Below, piece by piece: positions 1-9,094 of a stretch of DNA of 64,000 nucleotides. The position numbers were made by a program, and so were the translations under genes. The notes under the pieces were generated by a model. That model worked only from the letters and a program-made list of their open reading frames with translations, did no database searches and had not been told where the DNA came from. This DNA comes from Hankyongella ginsenosidimutans (lineage in GTDB: Bacteria > Pseudomonadota > Alphaproteobacteria > Sphingomonadales > Sphingomonadaceae): contig NZ_CP039704.1 of the NCBI RefSeq assembly GCF_005144965.1, positions 2,464,001 through 2,528,000 of the forward strand, written 5' to 3'. The first letter of the stretch is position 1. The number at the start of each line of letters is the position of its first letter.

Positions 1-613
1 GCAGGGTGACCACAGCGTCGCCCACACCGCCGGGCCCGGGCGCGCCCTGTCCGGTCAGGCGGATCTGCTGGCCGTCATTGAACCCGGCCGGCAGTTTGAT
101 TTCGATGGTTTTGCCGGTGCGCAGCGCCAGCCGTTGCGGCAAGCCGCGCGCTGCCTGATCGAACGGGATATCCAGCGTGTAGCTGAGGGTCTGGCCACGC
201 GCCGAGCGCGCCTGCGTCCGCTGCGCGCCAAACTCCGCGCCGAATGGCCCACCGCCGAACGACCCGCCTGTGCGTGCGCCGCCGCCGCTGAACAGGTCCG
301 CGAATACATCGAACGGATCGCTCTCGAAGCCGCCGCTGCGGGCGTGCGGCTTGTAGCCCGATGCATTTCCGCCGGCAAAGCCGCGCGGATTGCCATCCGC
401 ATCGATTTCGCCACGATCGAACTGCGCCCGCTTGGCCTCGTCGCCAAGCAGGGCATAGGCGGCCGAGACCCGCTTGAACCGCTCGGTGTTGGCCGGATTG
501 TCCTTGTTGCGATCCGGGTGCAGTTCCTTGGCGAGCTTGCGGTAGGCCTTCTTGATGTCGTCGTCGCTGGCGGTGCGCGGCACGCCGAGCACCTCATAGG
601 GATTTTGCGCCAC
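1..613 (-). CDS. DnaJ-class co-chaperone (CbpA-like), C-terminus cut by window edge
   Basis: J-domain co-chaperone that would stimulate the ATPase of DnaK. The GTG start at 613 is preceded by GGAGAG. Residues 1-70 form a J domain with the HPD triad at about residues 32-34. A Gly/Phe-rich linker follows at about 90-115, then the start of the substrate-binding C-terminal region. No CxxCxGxG zinc-finger repeats are seen, which points to the CbpA-like (type B) class rather than DnaJ itself. The reading frame is open through the visible 204 codons and runs off the left edge. It is divergent from pdxH. Family assignment is firm; the exact paralogue is not. Confidence 0.85.
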   Translation of the reverse strand, partial: MAQNPYEVLGVPRTASDDDIKKAYRKLAKELHPDRNKDNPANTERFKRVSAAYALLGDEAKRAQFDRGEIDADGNPRGFAGGNASGYKPHARSGGFESDPFDVFADLFSGGGARTGGSFGGGPFGAEFGAQRTQARSARGQTLSYTLDIPFDQAARGLPQRLALRTGKTIEIKLPAGFNDGQQIRLTGQGAPGPGGVGDAVVTL

Positions 614-726
614 GTATCTCTCCTTAAGTGTTGTATTATTGCAACATATGGCGTTCCGCAAGGGAGAAACGGACCAGCTTGCCCGGCGTGCGTCTTGAGA
701 CTAGCTGTGCGTGCGAAAGGCCCCTT

Positions 727-1302
727 ATGTCTGATCCGTTTTCCCTGTTCGGTGACTGGCTCACTGAAGCTGCCCGGAGCGAGCCGAACGACCCGAACGG
801 CATGGCGCTGGCGACCGTCGGGCAGGACGGTCAGCCATCGCTGCGCATGGTGCTGCTGAAGGACTGGGGTCCGGACGGCTTCGTGTTCTATACCAACTTC
901 GAGAGCCGCAAGGGCCAGGAGTTGCAGGCACACCCGAAAGCAGCCCTGCTGTTCCACTGGAAGTCGCTGCGCCGGCAGGTGCGGATCGAAGGGCCGGTGT
1001 CGACGGTGTCGGCGGCCGAAGCTGATGCCTATTTCGCCAGCCGGCCACGCGACTCGCAGATTGGTGCCTGGGCGTCCGACCAGTCGCGGCCGCTGGAAAG
1101 CCGGGCGGCGTTTCTGAAACGCATCGCCGTGCAGACCGCGCGCTTCGGCATGGGACCGGTGGCGCGGCCGCCGCACTGGTCCGGCTTTCGCGTTCATCCG
1201 GTCGCTTTCGAGTTCTGGCGCGACCAGCGCTTCCGCCTCCATGAACGTATCGTCTTCAGCAGGGATGGCGAGGGCTGGCGGGAAGGGATGCTGTATCCAT
1301 GA
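727..1302 (+). CDS. pdxH: Pyridoxamine/pyridoxine 5'-phosphate oxidase
   Basis: FMN-dependent oxidase that converts PNP or PMP to pyridoxal 5'-phosphate, the last step of vitamin B6 synthesis and salvage. The protein (191 aa) starts [12 protein letters not shown]. It has the FMN-binding fold core ([18 protein letters not shown]), the RQVRIEG strand, the [13 protein letters not shown] segment typical of PdxH, and the C-terminal [12 protein letters not shown] motif that contacts FMN and product. An upstream in-frame start at 628 would add 33 residues unlike the family, so 727 is preferred. The stop overlaps the next gene start as ATGA, which suggests translational coupling. Intact. Confidence 0.95.
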   Translation: MSDPFSLFGDWLTEAARSEPNDPNGMALATVGQDGQPSLRMVLLKDWGPDGFVFYTNFESRKGQELQAHPKAALLFHWKSLRRQVRIEGPVSTVSAAEADAYFASRPRDSQIGAWASDQSRPLESRAAFLKRIAVQTARFGMGPVARPPHWSGFRVHPVAFEFWRDQRFRLHERIVFSRDGEGWREGMLYP

Positions 1303-2258
1303 GCGCGCCACGCACGCCGGCCGTCATTGCGATGCAGCGCGCGACTCAGGCTTCGGTCGCCGTCGCAGTCACTCTCGCGGTGCTCAAGATCGTTGCGGTC
1401 GTGCAGACCGGAGCGCTGTCTGTACTGGGTTCGCTGCTTGATACCCTGCTTGACGTCATCGCCTCGCTGGTGACCCTGTTCGCCGTGCGGGTCGCGACCC
1501 AGCCGGCGGACGAGGACCACCGGTTCGGCCATGGCAAGGCGGAGGCGATCGCCGCGCTGTTTCAGACCAGCCTGATCATGGGTTCCGGAATCGCGCTCAT
1601 CCTGGCGGCGGGCAACCGGCTGCTGCACCCGCATGCGGTCACGGCACCGGGCATTGGCGTCGGCGTCTCGGTCGTTGCCATCGTGGCGACGCTGGCGCTG
1701 GTCACCTATCAGCGGCATGTGGTGCGCCAGACCGGCTCGCTGGCAGTCGATACCGACCGGCTGCACTACGAAAGCGACCTGGGCCTCAATCTCTCTGTCA
1801 TCGTCGCGCTCGGCCTGGAAAGCTGGGCCGGGATCAGCGGGGCCGACGCCGCCATCGGCATCGCCATCGCCGCCTATCTGATCTGGGGCGCACAGAAATC
1901 CGCGCGCCGCGCGATCGACATGCTGATGGACCGGGAATGGGACGAGAGGCGACGCGCACAGATCGTCGCCGCCGTCGCGGCGCATCCGGACGTCCGCGGC
2001 ATCCACGAACTGCGCACCCGCACCAGCGGCCTCGACAGCTTCGTGCAGTTCCATATCTGGCTCGACCCCGACCTGCCGGTCCGGCGTGCGCACCGCATCG
2101 TCGATGAGGTGGAGGGCCGGGTGCGCGCAGTGTTCCCGGATGTCGAGGTGCTGATCCATGTCGATCCTGAGGGTGTGGTCGAGCAGGGCGAGCGCGACGC
2201 CGACCACCGGCTGCTCGACCCGATGTCCGCCGCCAGCCGCCTGAGGGGACCGTTATGA
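1299..2258 (+). CDS. Cation diffusion facilitator family transporter (FieF-like)
   Basis: Proton-coupled efflux of divalent metals (Zn, Fe, Cd or Mn) across the inner membrane. The 319 aa protein has the normal CDF length. It shows the N-terminal transmembrane block, the SLLDTLLD metal-site motif at about residues 45-52 in TM2, the FGHGKAE signature at about 75, the second metal-site motif HYESD at about 155 in TM5, and a C-terminal cytoplasmic ferredoxin-like domain ([13 protein letters not shown] onward). It overlaps pdxH and the following phzF-like gene by 4 bp each. Metal specificity cannot be read from sequence. Confidence 0.9.
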   Translation: MSAPRTPAVIAMQRATQASVAVAVTLAVLKIVAVVQTGALSVLGSLLDTLLDVIASLVTLFAVRVATQPADEDHRFGHGKAEAIAALFQTSLIMGSGIALILAAGNRLLHPHAVTAPGIGVGVSVVAIVATLALVTYQRHVVRQTGSLAVDTDRLHYESDLGLNLSVIVALGLESWAGISGADAAIGIAIAAYLIWGAQKSARRAIDMLMDREWDERRRAQIVAAVAAHPDVRGIHELRTRTSGLDSFVQFHIWLDPDLPVRRAHRIVDEVEGRVRAVFPDVEVLIHVDPEGVVEQGERDADHRLLDPMSAASRLRGPL

Positions 2259-3044
2259 GACTGCCCATCTACCGCATCGATGCCTTCTCCGACCAGCCGT
2301 TCCGGGGCAATCCGGCGGCGGTCATGCCGCTGGAGCATTGGTTGGACGATAGCCTGCTGCAGGCGATTGCGGCCGAGAACAACCTGGCGGAGACCGCATA
2401 TTTCGTCGCGGATCCGTCTGGGGCAGCGGACTATGAATTGCGCTGGTTCACGCCAGCGGTCGAGGTTGCGTTATGCGGGCATGCAACGCTGGCGGCTGCG
2501 CATGTTCTGTGGCGGCATCTTGGCTTTACAGGTACGGTCATCGCGTTCCGCACGCGCCAGTCCGGCGTCCTGCGCGTGAGCCGTAATGCGGATGGCAGGC
2601 TGACGCTCGACTTTCCCAGCTACCGGCTGGCGCTGTCGAGGAGCCGGCGCTGGTCGCAGCATTGGGCGGTGCGCCGGACGCAGTACTGGGTGGTGGCATC
2701 TGGCGCATGGCGGTCTATGGGTGCCAGGCGGATGTGACGGCGCTGACCCCGACCTGCGGGCGATCAAAGGCATGGGCCATATGGTGATCGCGACTGCTGC
2801 GGGCGAGACGGCTGACTTCGTCTCCCGCTTCTTTGCGCCGGCGCATGGTGTCGACGAAGACTCCGTGACCGGGTCCGCCCATTGCAGGCTGATCCCCTAC
2901 TGGTCGGAGCGGCTTGGCAAGGCGGAGCTCTACGCCGAGCAGATATCTCAGCGCCTGGGCAGACTCTGGTGCCGCGACCGGGGCGAGCGTGTCGATATTG
3001 CGGGGTATTGCATCGACACGCTGATCGGTGAGGTGCTGGCATAG
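2255..3044 (+). CDS. PhzF family isomerase/epimerase-like protein, frameshifted
   Basis: PhzF-fold proteins share the diaminopimelate epimerase fold; most members have unknown substrates. The N-terminus carries the family hallmarks: an IDAFSDQPFRGNPAAV start, NNLAETAYF, and ALCGHATLAAAHVL. The C-terminus carries the EDSVTGSAHC signature. The frame breaks near 2637 and 2748; the piece between (EEPALVAALGGAPDAVLGG onward) is encoded in another frame. Two single-base repairs restore one protein of about 262 aa, the usual length. It starts inside the CDF stop (ATGA). This looks like sequencing error rather than decay, because all three pieces keep their conserved motifs. Confidence 0.82.
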
Positions 3045-3087
3045 CTCACCAAAGCGCAGTAGGCTTCTGCCAAAACAGGAGTCCCGT

Positions 3088-4260
3088 ATGGCATTCGATC
3101 CGGCCGCCGCGACCGCCGCGTACATCGCCAGCATTCCACCCGACGTGCAGGCGCGCTCGATCGCCTATACCGAAGGCGGTTACTGGCTATTGCCGCTTGG
3201 GTTGATCGTCACCGGGGTGGTCACCTGGATCATCGTGCGCTGGGGCATTCTGGCGAAACTGCGAGACCGGGCCCAGAAGAGCAAGCCACGCCCCTCAAGC
3301 GCGGCGTTCCAGGTTGCTGCGACCTACATCGGCCTGTCGGCGCTGATCACATTGCCGTGGACGATCTACACCGACTGGTGGCGGCCGCACCATTACGGGC
3401 TGAGCAAGCAGCCGCTCGGCGATTGGCTGGGGCAGGGGATGATCGGGCTGGTGCTGAACGTGCTCATCGGCGGGTTGTTCTTCATGGGGCTGTACTGGCT
3501 GATCCGCCGCCTGCCGCGACTCTGGTGGCTGGCCGGTGCCGGGATGGCCGGGGCGGGCATATTGCTGATGCTGCTGATCGCGCCGGTCTTCATCGAGCCA
3601 CTGTTCAACAAATATGAGCCGTTCCCCAAAGGCCCGGCGCGTGACGCCATCGTGGCGCTGGCCAAGGATGCCGGCGTGCCGGAGGATAGGATTTTCGTCT
3701 TCAACGGCTCGCGCCAGCGCGACGTGGTGACCGCCAACGTGTCCGGTGCATTCGGCTCTGCGCGCATCGCCGTCAGCGACATCGCCGTCGACCGGGCAAG
3801 CCTGCCGGAAGTGCGCGCTGTGGTCGGCCATGAGATCGGCCACTACAAGCTTGGTCATTCCCTGCGCTCGGTGCTGTTCTTCAGCGCCATGGCCCTGCTG
3901 GCGTTTTGGGCGACGCACCGGTTGTTCCAGCCGGCGCTGCGCTGGTTCGGGGCGCAGGACCAGGTGCAAGGCCTCGCAGATCCGGCCGGGCTACCGGTGC
4001 TGCTGTTCGTGGTCAGTGTGTTCGGCTTCCTGGCGACGCCGCTGCTCAACAGCTACATCCGCATCGGCGAGGTGGAGGCCGACCAGTATTCGCTGGACCA
4101 CGCGCGCGATCCGGATGGCCTCTCGACTGCGCTGCTGAAGGCTGTCGAGTACCGCAAGGCTTCGCCGGGCAGGCTGGAGGAAATCATCTTCCACGATCAT
4201 CCGGGCGTCGAGAACCGCGTCCGCATGGCGATGGAGTGGAAGGCCCGACATCAGAAGTGA
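3088..4260 (+). CDS. M48 family membrane metallopeptidase (Ste24/CAAX-protease type)
   Basis: Integral-membrane zinc protease of the Ste24 branch of M48. The start at 3088 is preceded by ACAGGA. Several transmembrane helices lie at about residues 30-55, 75-95, 120-145 and 155-180. The catalytic zinc motif HEIGH is at about 248-252 inside VVGHEIGHYKLGH. Two more helices follow, then the third zinc ligand Glu in GEVEADQYSLDHA at about 329. Length (390 aa) fits Ste24-like bacterial members rather than the shorter HtpX. Intact. It converges with moaE. Confidence 0.9.
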   Translation: MAFDPAAATAAYIASIPPDVQARSIAYTEGGYWLLPLGLIVTGVVTWIIVRWGILAKLRDRAQKSKPRPSSAAFQVAATYIGLSALITLPWTIYTDWWRPHHYGLSKQPLGDWLGQGMIGLVLNVLIGGLFFMGLYWLIRRLPRLWWLAGAGMAGAGILLMLLIAPVFIEPLFNKYEPFPKGPARDAIVALAKDAGVPEDRIFVFNGSRQRDVVTANVSGAFGSARIAVSDIAVDRASLPEVRAVVGHEIGHYKLGHSLRSVLFFSAMALLAFWATHRLFQPALRWFGAQDQVQGLADPAGLPVLLFVVSVFGFLATPLLNSYIRIGEVEADQYSLDHARDPDGLSTALLKAVEYRKASPGRLEEIIFHDHPGVENRVRMAMEWKARHQK

Positions 4261-4280
4261 GGGCGGGCTTGACGCTATTC

Positions 4281-4733
4281 CTACTCCCAGCGCTCGGCTG
4301 CGGCAACATCCGTGCTGTGCGAGGCGACCCAATGGCGACGGTCCTGGCTTTCCTCAAGCTTCCAGAATGGCGCCTTGGTCTTCAGCCAGTCCATGAGGAA
4401 CTGCGCGGCCTCGAAGGCCGCCTGTCTGTGCGCGCTGGCAGTCCCGACCAGCACGATCTGATCGCCCGGCGTCAGGCGTCCGTGGCGGTGAAGGATGGTG
4501 ATCCCCAGCAGCGGCCAGCGCTGCGCAGCGGTCTGTGCAAGCTCCGTCAGTTGCCGCTCCGCCATGCCGGGATAGTGTTCGAGCGTCATCGCCGTCAGGC
4601 GCGCGCCATCGTGCATTTCCCGCATCAAACCGGTGAAACCGACCAGGGCACCGGCACCTGCCGCACGCATGCGCAGCGCCGCCATCTCGGCGGCGTAGTC
4701 GAAATCCTCCGCCTGGACCCGGACGACAATCAT
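4281..4733 (-). CDS. moaE: Molybdopterin synthase catalytic subunit MoaE
   Basis: Transfers sulfur from thiocarboxylated MoaD onto precursor Z to form molybdopterin. The 150 aa protein shows the family order: the FTGLMRE segment, LEHYPGMAE, the HRHGRL motif, ASAHRQAAFEA and the active-site lysine region KTKAPFWKLE. The start ATG overlaps the moaD stop by 4 bp, as expected for the two subunits of one heterotetramer. Intact. It is the last gene of a minus-strand run starting at uvrC. Confidence 0.96.
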   Translation of the reverse strand: MIVVRVQAEDFDYAAEMAALRMRAAGAGALVGFTGLMREMHDGARLTAMTLEHYPGMAERQLTELAQTAAQRWPLLGITILHRHGRLTPGDQIVLVGTASAHRQAAFEAAQFLMDWLKTKAPFWKLEESQDRRHWVASHSTDVAAAERWE

Positions 4734-4984
4734 CCGCCGGTCACCGGAGGAAACAGCGCCACTTCGTCGCCGTCCGCAACAGCATGGTCCATGCCGACAT
4801 GCGCCTGATTGACCGCGACCCGCAGCGCCGATCGGTCGGCCAGCGCCGCCGCATGGCCCGGGCTGCGCGTCGCCAGATGGTCGAGCAGTGCCGCAACGGA
4901 CGCAACGTCCTCCTGCACCGGCAGGCGCTCTTCGGCGACACCGATGCGCTCGCGGACCCAGGCGAAGTAGAGCAGCACGATCAT
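4730..4984 (-). CDS. moaD: Molybdopterin synthase sulfur-carrier subunit MoaD
   Basis: Small ubiquitin-fold sulfur carrier (84 aa). The C-terminal Gly-Gly, which becomes the thiocarboxylate, is present (FPPVTGG). The N-terminal beta strand IVLLYFAWVRERIG and the DEVALFPPV segment are typical. It overlaps moaE downstream and the GNAT gene upstream by 4 bp each. Confidence 0.95.
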   Translation of the reverse strand: MIVLLYFAWVRERIGVAEERLPVQEDVASVAALLDHLATRSPGHAAALADRSALRVAVNQAHVGMDHAVADGDEVALFPPVTGG

Positions 4985-5475
4985 GTCAGGGACCTGTGCA
5001 TGACGAAGATGTCGACATAGCCGAGCGTGGCGTGATGGTAAGCATCCGGCACCCGGCCGACGATCTGGAAGCCGATGCTCTGCCAGAGGTGTACGGCGGG
5101 TGCGTTGGTCGAGACCACGAAGTTGAACTGGACCGCCCGGAAGCCCTGCGCACGCGCCGTCGCCAGCGAATGCAGGCCCATGGCGCGGGCGACGCCGCGA
5201 CCGCTGGCCGGTCCGGCCACCATGTAGCCGGCATTGGCGACATGTGCGCCGCCGCCCGGCTGGTTGGGTTTCAGGTAATAGGAACCAACGACCTGGCCGG
5301 CGTCTACGGCGACGAACACCTGCCGGTCAGGCGCGCACCAGTTGGCGTGGGCTTCCGCCTCGGTCATGGCGCGCGGCAACGCGAACGTCTCGCCGGCGCG
5401 GATCACCGGCTCGAGGATCGCCCAGAGCGCCGGGCGGTCGGCGTCGCTCGCCGGTCGGATCGACAGCTCAGGCAA
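4981..5475 (-). CDS. GNAT family N-acetyltransferase
   Basis: Acetyl-CoA-dependent N-acyltransferase of unknown substrate. The core fold is visible: LSIRPASDADRPAL at the N-terminus, the acetyl-CoA loop area VAGPASGRGVARAMG (a Q/RxxGxG/A-like P-loop), and the late NAPAVHLWQSIGFQ motif. Start choice is uncertain. A TTG at 5475 overlaps the pgsA stop by 8 bp and gives 164 aa beginning LPELSIRP; the frame stays open to 5517. Position between pgsA and moaD suggests co-transcription, not a shared function. Confidence 0.85.
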   Translation of the reverse strand: MPELSIRPASDADRPALWAILEPVIRAGETFALPRAMTEAEAHANWCAPDRQVFVAVDAGQVVGSYYLKPNQPGGGAHVANAGYMVAGPASGRGVARAMGLHSLATARAQGFRAVQFNFVVSTNAPAVHLWQSIGFQIVGRVPDAYHHATLGYVDIFVMHRSLT

Positions 5476-6028
5476 GGTGCTTAACTCCTGCGCGCAGATA
5501 ATCCCAGCCGGTGGCAAGCGTCAGCAGGGCGGCAATCCACAGCAGGCTCATGCCGATCTCGAATGCGGGCAGGGCCGGATAGAGCGCCCGTGATGCCCCT
5601 GCCAGAATCAGCGCGCCGAGCGCGACCATCTGCGCTGTGGTCTTCCATTTGGCGAGCAGGCTGACCGGCAGCGACACATGCAGTTCCGCCAGCACCTCGC
5701 GCAGGCCGGAGACGGCGATCTCGCGCAGCACGATGATCAGTGCGGCGATCACATGCACGCCGGCGATCTCGCGGGTCGCGACCAGCATGACCAGAACAGC
5801 GACCACCATCATCTTGTCCGCGATCGGATCGAGAAACTGCCCGAGCTTCGAGACCGTGCCTTGCGCGCGGGCAAGATAGCCATCGAAGAAGTCGGTGATG
5901 CCGGCGATGACGAACAGGATGAACGCCAGCAGCGAGCCGAGCCAGCCGTTGTCCCACAGTAGCAGAACCAGCAGTGGGACCGCGGCGATGCGCGACAGGG
6001 TGAGCAGGTTGGGCAAATGTGCGGTCAT
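5468..6028 (-). CDS. pgsA: CDP-diacylglycerol-glycerol-3-phosphate 3-phosphatidyltransferase
   Basis: Makes phosphatidylglycerol phosphate from CDP-diacylglycerol and glycerol 3-phosphate at the inner membrane. The 186 aa protein has the CDP-alcohol phosphotransferase motif DxxDGxxARxxxxxxxxGxxxDxxxD at about residues 46-71 (DFFDGYLAR then FLDPIAD) and four or more hydrophobic helices. Intact. The neighbourhood uvrC-pgsA-moaD-moaE is common in Alphaproteobacteria. Confidence 0.96.
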   Translation of the reverse strand: MTAHLPNLLTLSRIAAVPLLVLLLWDNGWLGSLLAFILFVIAGITDFFDGYLARAQGTVSKLGQFLDPIADKMMVVAVLVMLVATREIAGVHVIAALIIVLREIAVSGLREVLAELHVSLPVSLLAKWKTTAQMVALGALILAGASRALYPALPAFEIGMSLLWIAALLTLATGWDYLRAGVKHLA

Positions 6029-6073
6029 GCAGCCTGATTAGGGAAAGCATGGGGCGGCTCAACTGCCGGCTGG

Positions 6074-6718
6074 TCATGCAGGCCCGCGAAACGACGGGAT
6101 GGTGAGGACGCCCAGAGTCATCAGCCCGGCGCTTGCAGCCGCGATCCACAGAGCGTCCAGCCCGACGCGTGCAAACGCAAAGGCGCCAGTATTGCGCCGC
6201 ACAGCAGACCCAGCCAGAGCAGGAGATACGGCAGCCAGGACCAGCGCTCGCCGCCGGTCAGCGTTGTCGCCAGTCGCTGCCCCAGGCGCACGAGCGTACC
6301 GGTCATGTAAGTCAGGCCGATGCTGACTTCGCCATCGCGCAGGAACACGGAATTGACGGCCCCATCGCCAGCGTCATCGCCCCGATGCAGAGCCGCGCCA
6401 GCCCGGCATCCCCAGCCAGCGCCGCAACAAGCAGGAGCAGGGTGACCAGGGCCAGCACGGCCGCCTTGCGCCGTGCGCCAGAAAGCTGCGCCGCGAGCGC
6501 GCCGGCGGTCGCGCCAAGCACGAACAGCAGGATCAGCGCGCCGGCGGTGGCCGCCACGCCGGCGTTTTGCACTGTCCCTACCGCAAGCCGGGTGGTGTTG
6601 CCGCTCATGAAGGACACGAAAAGCCGCCCATCCGGCTGAAGCCGACGGCGTCGATAAAACCCGCCAATGCGGACAGGCAGGCGGCGAGGAGCCAGTATCT
6701 CTTGTCGTAACGATGCAT
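6074..6718 (-). CDS. DUF1275 (YoaK-like) membrane protein, frameshifted
   Basis: Multi-pass membrane protein of the YoaK/DUF1275 family, function unknown. The start at 6718 gives MHRYDKRYWLLAACLSALAG, then a FIDAVGF segment, the family motif SFMSGNTTRLA, and later SIGLTYMTGTLVRLGQRLA. The frame breaks near 6614 (short T run), near 6360 (short G run) and near 6160. Adding single bases gives about 216 aa, the normal family length, with a final hydrophobic helix ending IPSFRGPA. It lies between uvrC and pgsA on the same strand. Confidence 0.8.
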
Positions 6719-6748
6719 GGCCACGGATGCTAAGACAGGCCGCTTACG

Positions 6749-8670
6749 CTAGCCACCGTGGAAATGGTCGTAAATGGTTTGGGCCAACGCCTGCGACACG
6801 CCATCCACTCTGGCGAGGTCGGCGACGCCGGCGCGGGCGACCGCCTTGGCGCTGCCGAAATGCAGCAGCAGCGCCTTCTTGCGCGTCGGGCCGATGCCCG
6901 GAACGCTGTCGAGCGGGCTGGCGGTCTGCGCCTTGGCGCGTTTGGCGCGATGGCTGCCGATGGCGAAGCGGTGCGCTTCGTCGCGCAGGCGCTGCAGGTA
7001 GAACAGCACGGGGTCGCCCGGCTCCAGGGTGAATTCGCGGCCGTCCGCCAGATGAAACACCTCGCGCCCGGCGTTGCGGTCCGGCCCCTTGGCGACGCCG
7101 ACAATCGGCACGTCCTCGACGCCCAGCTCTTCCAGAGCCGCGCGCACCGCGCCGACCTGGCCCTTGCCGCCGTCGATCAGCAGCAGGTCCGGCCACTCGC
7201 CGGCGTCCGCGCCGTCGTCCCCGGCGTTGCGGAAGCGGCGGCGCAGCATCTCGCCCATCATGGCGAAATCGTCACCAGGCGCATGGTCGCCCGGCTTGAA
7301 ATTGTAACGGCGATAGGCGGCCTTGCGGAAGCCGTCCGGCCCGGCCACCACCATGACGCCGACGGCGTGGCGGCCCTGGATATGGCTGTTGTCGTAAACC
7401 TCGATGCGGTTCAGGTCGGGATCGAGATCGAACAGGCGCGCCACCTGGCCGATCAACCGGCTTTGGCTGGCGGATTCGGCAAGTTTCTGGTCCAGCGCCT
7501 CCTGGGCGTTGCGCTGGGCCAGCTCGATCAGCGGGCGGGCGCCACCGCGCTGCGGGGCCTCGACCGCAATGCGCCGCCCGGCCTTCACGCCAAGTGCCTC
7601 CGCGATCAGCGCCATGTCTTCCAGCGGACGGTCGAGCAGCACCCGCGGCGCTGGCGGTGCGGCATCGTAGAACTGGCCGAGGAAGGCGCTCAGCACGGCA
7701 TCGACCGGCTCGGCGCGATCGTGGCGCGGAAAGAAGGCGCGGTTGCCCCAGTTCTGGCCGCCGCGCACAAAAACACCTGGATGCAGGTGACGCCACCGGA
7801 CTGGGCCGCAGCGATTACATCGGCGTCCTCGGTGCTGCCGGCGTTCAACCCGGTCGATTGCTGGACATAGGTGAGGGCGCGCAGACGATCGCGCAGCACC
7901 GCCGCCGCCTCGAAGTCCAGACGCGCTGCGGCATCCTGCATCTGCTCGGCCAGGCGCTTTTGTATTTCGACGCTCTTGCCGGACAGGAACGCCCGCGCTT
8001 CCTCAACCAGCGCCGCATAGTCTTCGTCCGCCACCCGGCCGACGCAGGGCGCGGCGCAGCGCTTGATCTGGTGCAGCAGGCAGGGGCGGGTGCGGTTGCT
8101 GAAAATTCCGTCCGAGCAGGAGCGGAGCAGGAAGACGCGCTGCAAGGTCTTCAAGGTGCGGTTGACCGCCGTTCCCGAGGCGAACGGCCCATAATAGTCC
8201 GCCCCTGGCTTGCGTGCGCCGCGATGCTTGGCGATCTGCGCATAAGCATGGTCCCGGCGCAGCATGATGTACGGGAAGCTTTTGTCGTCGCGCAGCAGCA
8301 CGTTGTAGGGCGCGCGCGTCTGCTTGATGAGGTTGGCCTCCAGCAGCAGCGCCTCGGCTTCCGTCTGGGTGGTGACGATCAGCATCGAGCGGGTCTGTGC
8401 GACCATGCGCTGCAGGCGGTTCGGCAAGCGCGTGACCTGCGTATAGTTGATGACACGCGCCCGCAAATTGCGCGCCTTGCCGACATACAGCACGTCGCCA
8501 GCGGAACTGAGCATCCGGTAGACCCCAGGGCGGGTCGGCAGGCCCTCGAGCACTTTGCGGATGACCGCGACGCCCTGGTCGAGGTCTGGAGCATCCGACC
8601 CCGCGACGACGTAGGCGGACTGCTCCTCGGAGAGGCGATCGGGAAGGAAAGGCGGCGTGGTGGACATCAC
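6749..8670 (-). CDS. uvrC: Excinuclease ABC subunit C, one frameshift
   Basis: Makes the dual incisions of nucleotide-excision repair after UvrB loading. The order is N-terminal GIY-YIG nuclease domain ([21 protein letters not shown] at about residues 45-75), a cysteine cluster near [15 protein letters not shown], a UVR domain around 205-240, the RNase H-like C-terminal nuclease ([25 protein letters not shown]) and terminal helix-hairpin-helix motifs ([15 protein letters not shown]). The frame breaks at the A run 7769-7773; one extra base restores [12 protein letters not shown] and a 640-codon gene, the standard length. Confidence 0.95.
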
Positions 8671-8861
8671 TTACTCGAGCCTGACCGGTTGAGGCGGAAA
8701 GCATGAGTGCTTGAACCGATGGCGTGAATCAGGCTCTTTGCCATTAACGAGACCATGATTCATGCTTCAGATCGATCCAATTTCAAACGATCAAGGTCTA
8801 TGTAGCCTCGGGAACCGGGTGCGCCAATGGGGCCGATCGGCAGCCGGCAGCGCACGACCGA

Positions 8862-8889
8862 CTTATCCCCGAACGCTGTGGATAAGTCT
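8862..8889. promoter_or_regulatory. Inverted repeat containing a DnaA-box-like sequence
   Basis: The arms GACTTATCC and GGATAAGTC flank an 11-nt spacer. On the right, TGTGGATAA at 8877-8885 is the exact reverse complement of the DnaA consensus TTATCCACA; the left arm reads TTATCCCCG, an imperfect match. The AT-rich block lies about 80 bp away. The sequence match is certain; a role in initiation or regulation is inference. Confidence 0.4.
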
Positions 8890-8983
8890 GTGCGGGACAG
8901 CCCGTCACACTGCTGTAACCCGCAGGCCGCCTTGCTTCGCTGCTTATTGCCTAAAAAGAGCAAATTCACTAATATATTGATTT

Positions 8984-9007
8984 TATTGACTATTGTTCAT
9001 GTCAATA
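8984..9007. promoter_or_regulatory. 7-bp inverted repeat in AT-rich DNA
   Basis: TATTGAC and GTCAATA are separated by 10 nt (TATTGTTCAT) in the most AT-rich part of the spacer. The geometry suits a dimeric helix-turn-helix regulator. No regulator is encoded next to it. Confidence 0.35.
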
Positions 9008-9094
9008 TAGTGAAGGAAAAATGACACCCAGCCGATGGCAGGGTTTCGCCGAGGCTTTTCCGGCTATTATGTGGCTGTGCACAACTGGCACCGC

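Larger units (their letters stand above)
8671..9094. other. Intergenic region, AT-rich, with palindromes and a DnaA-box-like site
   Basis: This spacer lies between SDR and uvrC on the minus strand. Short open frames here have no recognisable protein features and I do not call genes. It contains a 9-bp inverted repeat with a perfect TTATCCACA DnaA-box sequence (8862-8889), a markedly AT-rich stretch (about 8955-9020), and a 7-bp inverted repeat (8984-9007). Two GANTC sites occur near 8726 and 8757. It could hold the uvrC promoter, an operator, or a replication-related site. Confidence 0.5.

Noticed and set aside
55..1311. Long open frame on the minus strand across dnaJ, pdxH and beyond
   Set aside because: It is a shadow frame: Arg/Pro/Ser-rich, no family features, and it runs opposite or out of frame to clear dnaJ-like and pdxH genes.
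8827..9024. 65-codon open frame in the uvrC upstream spacer
   Set aside because: Covers the DnaA-box palindrome and the AT-rich tract; no ribosome-binding site and no protein-like composition.
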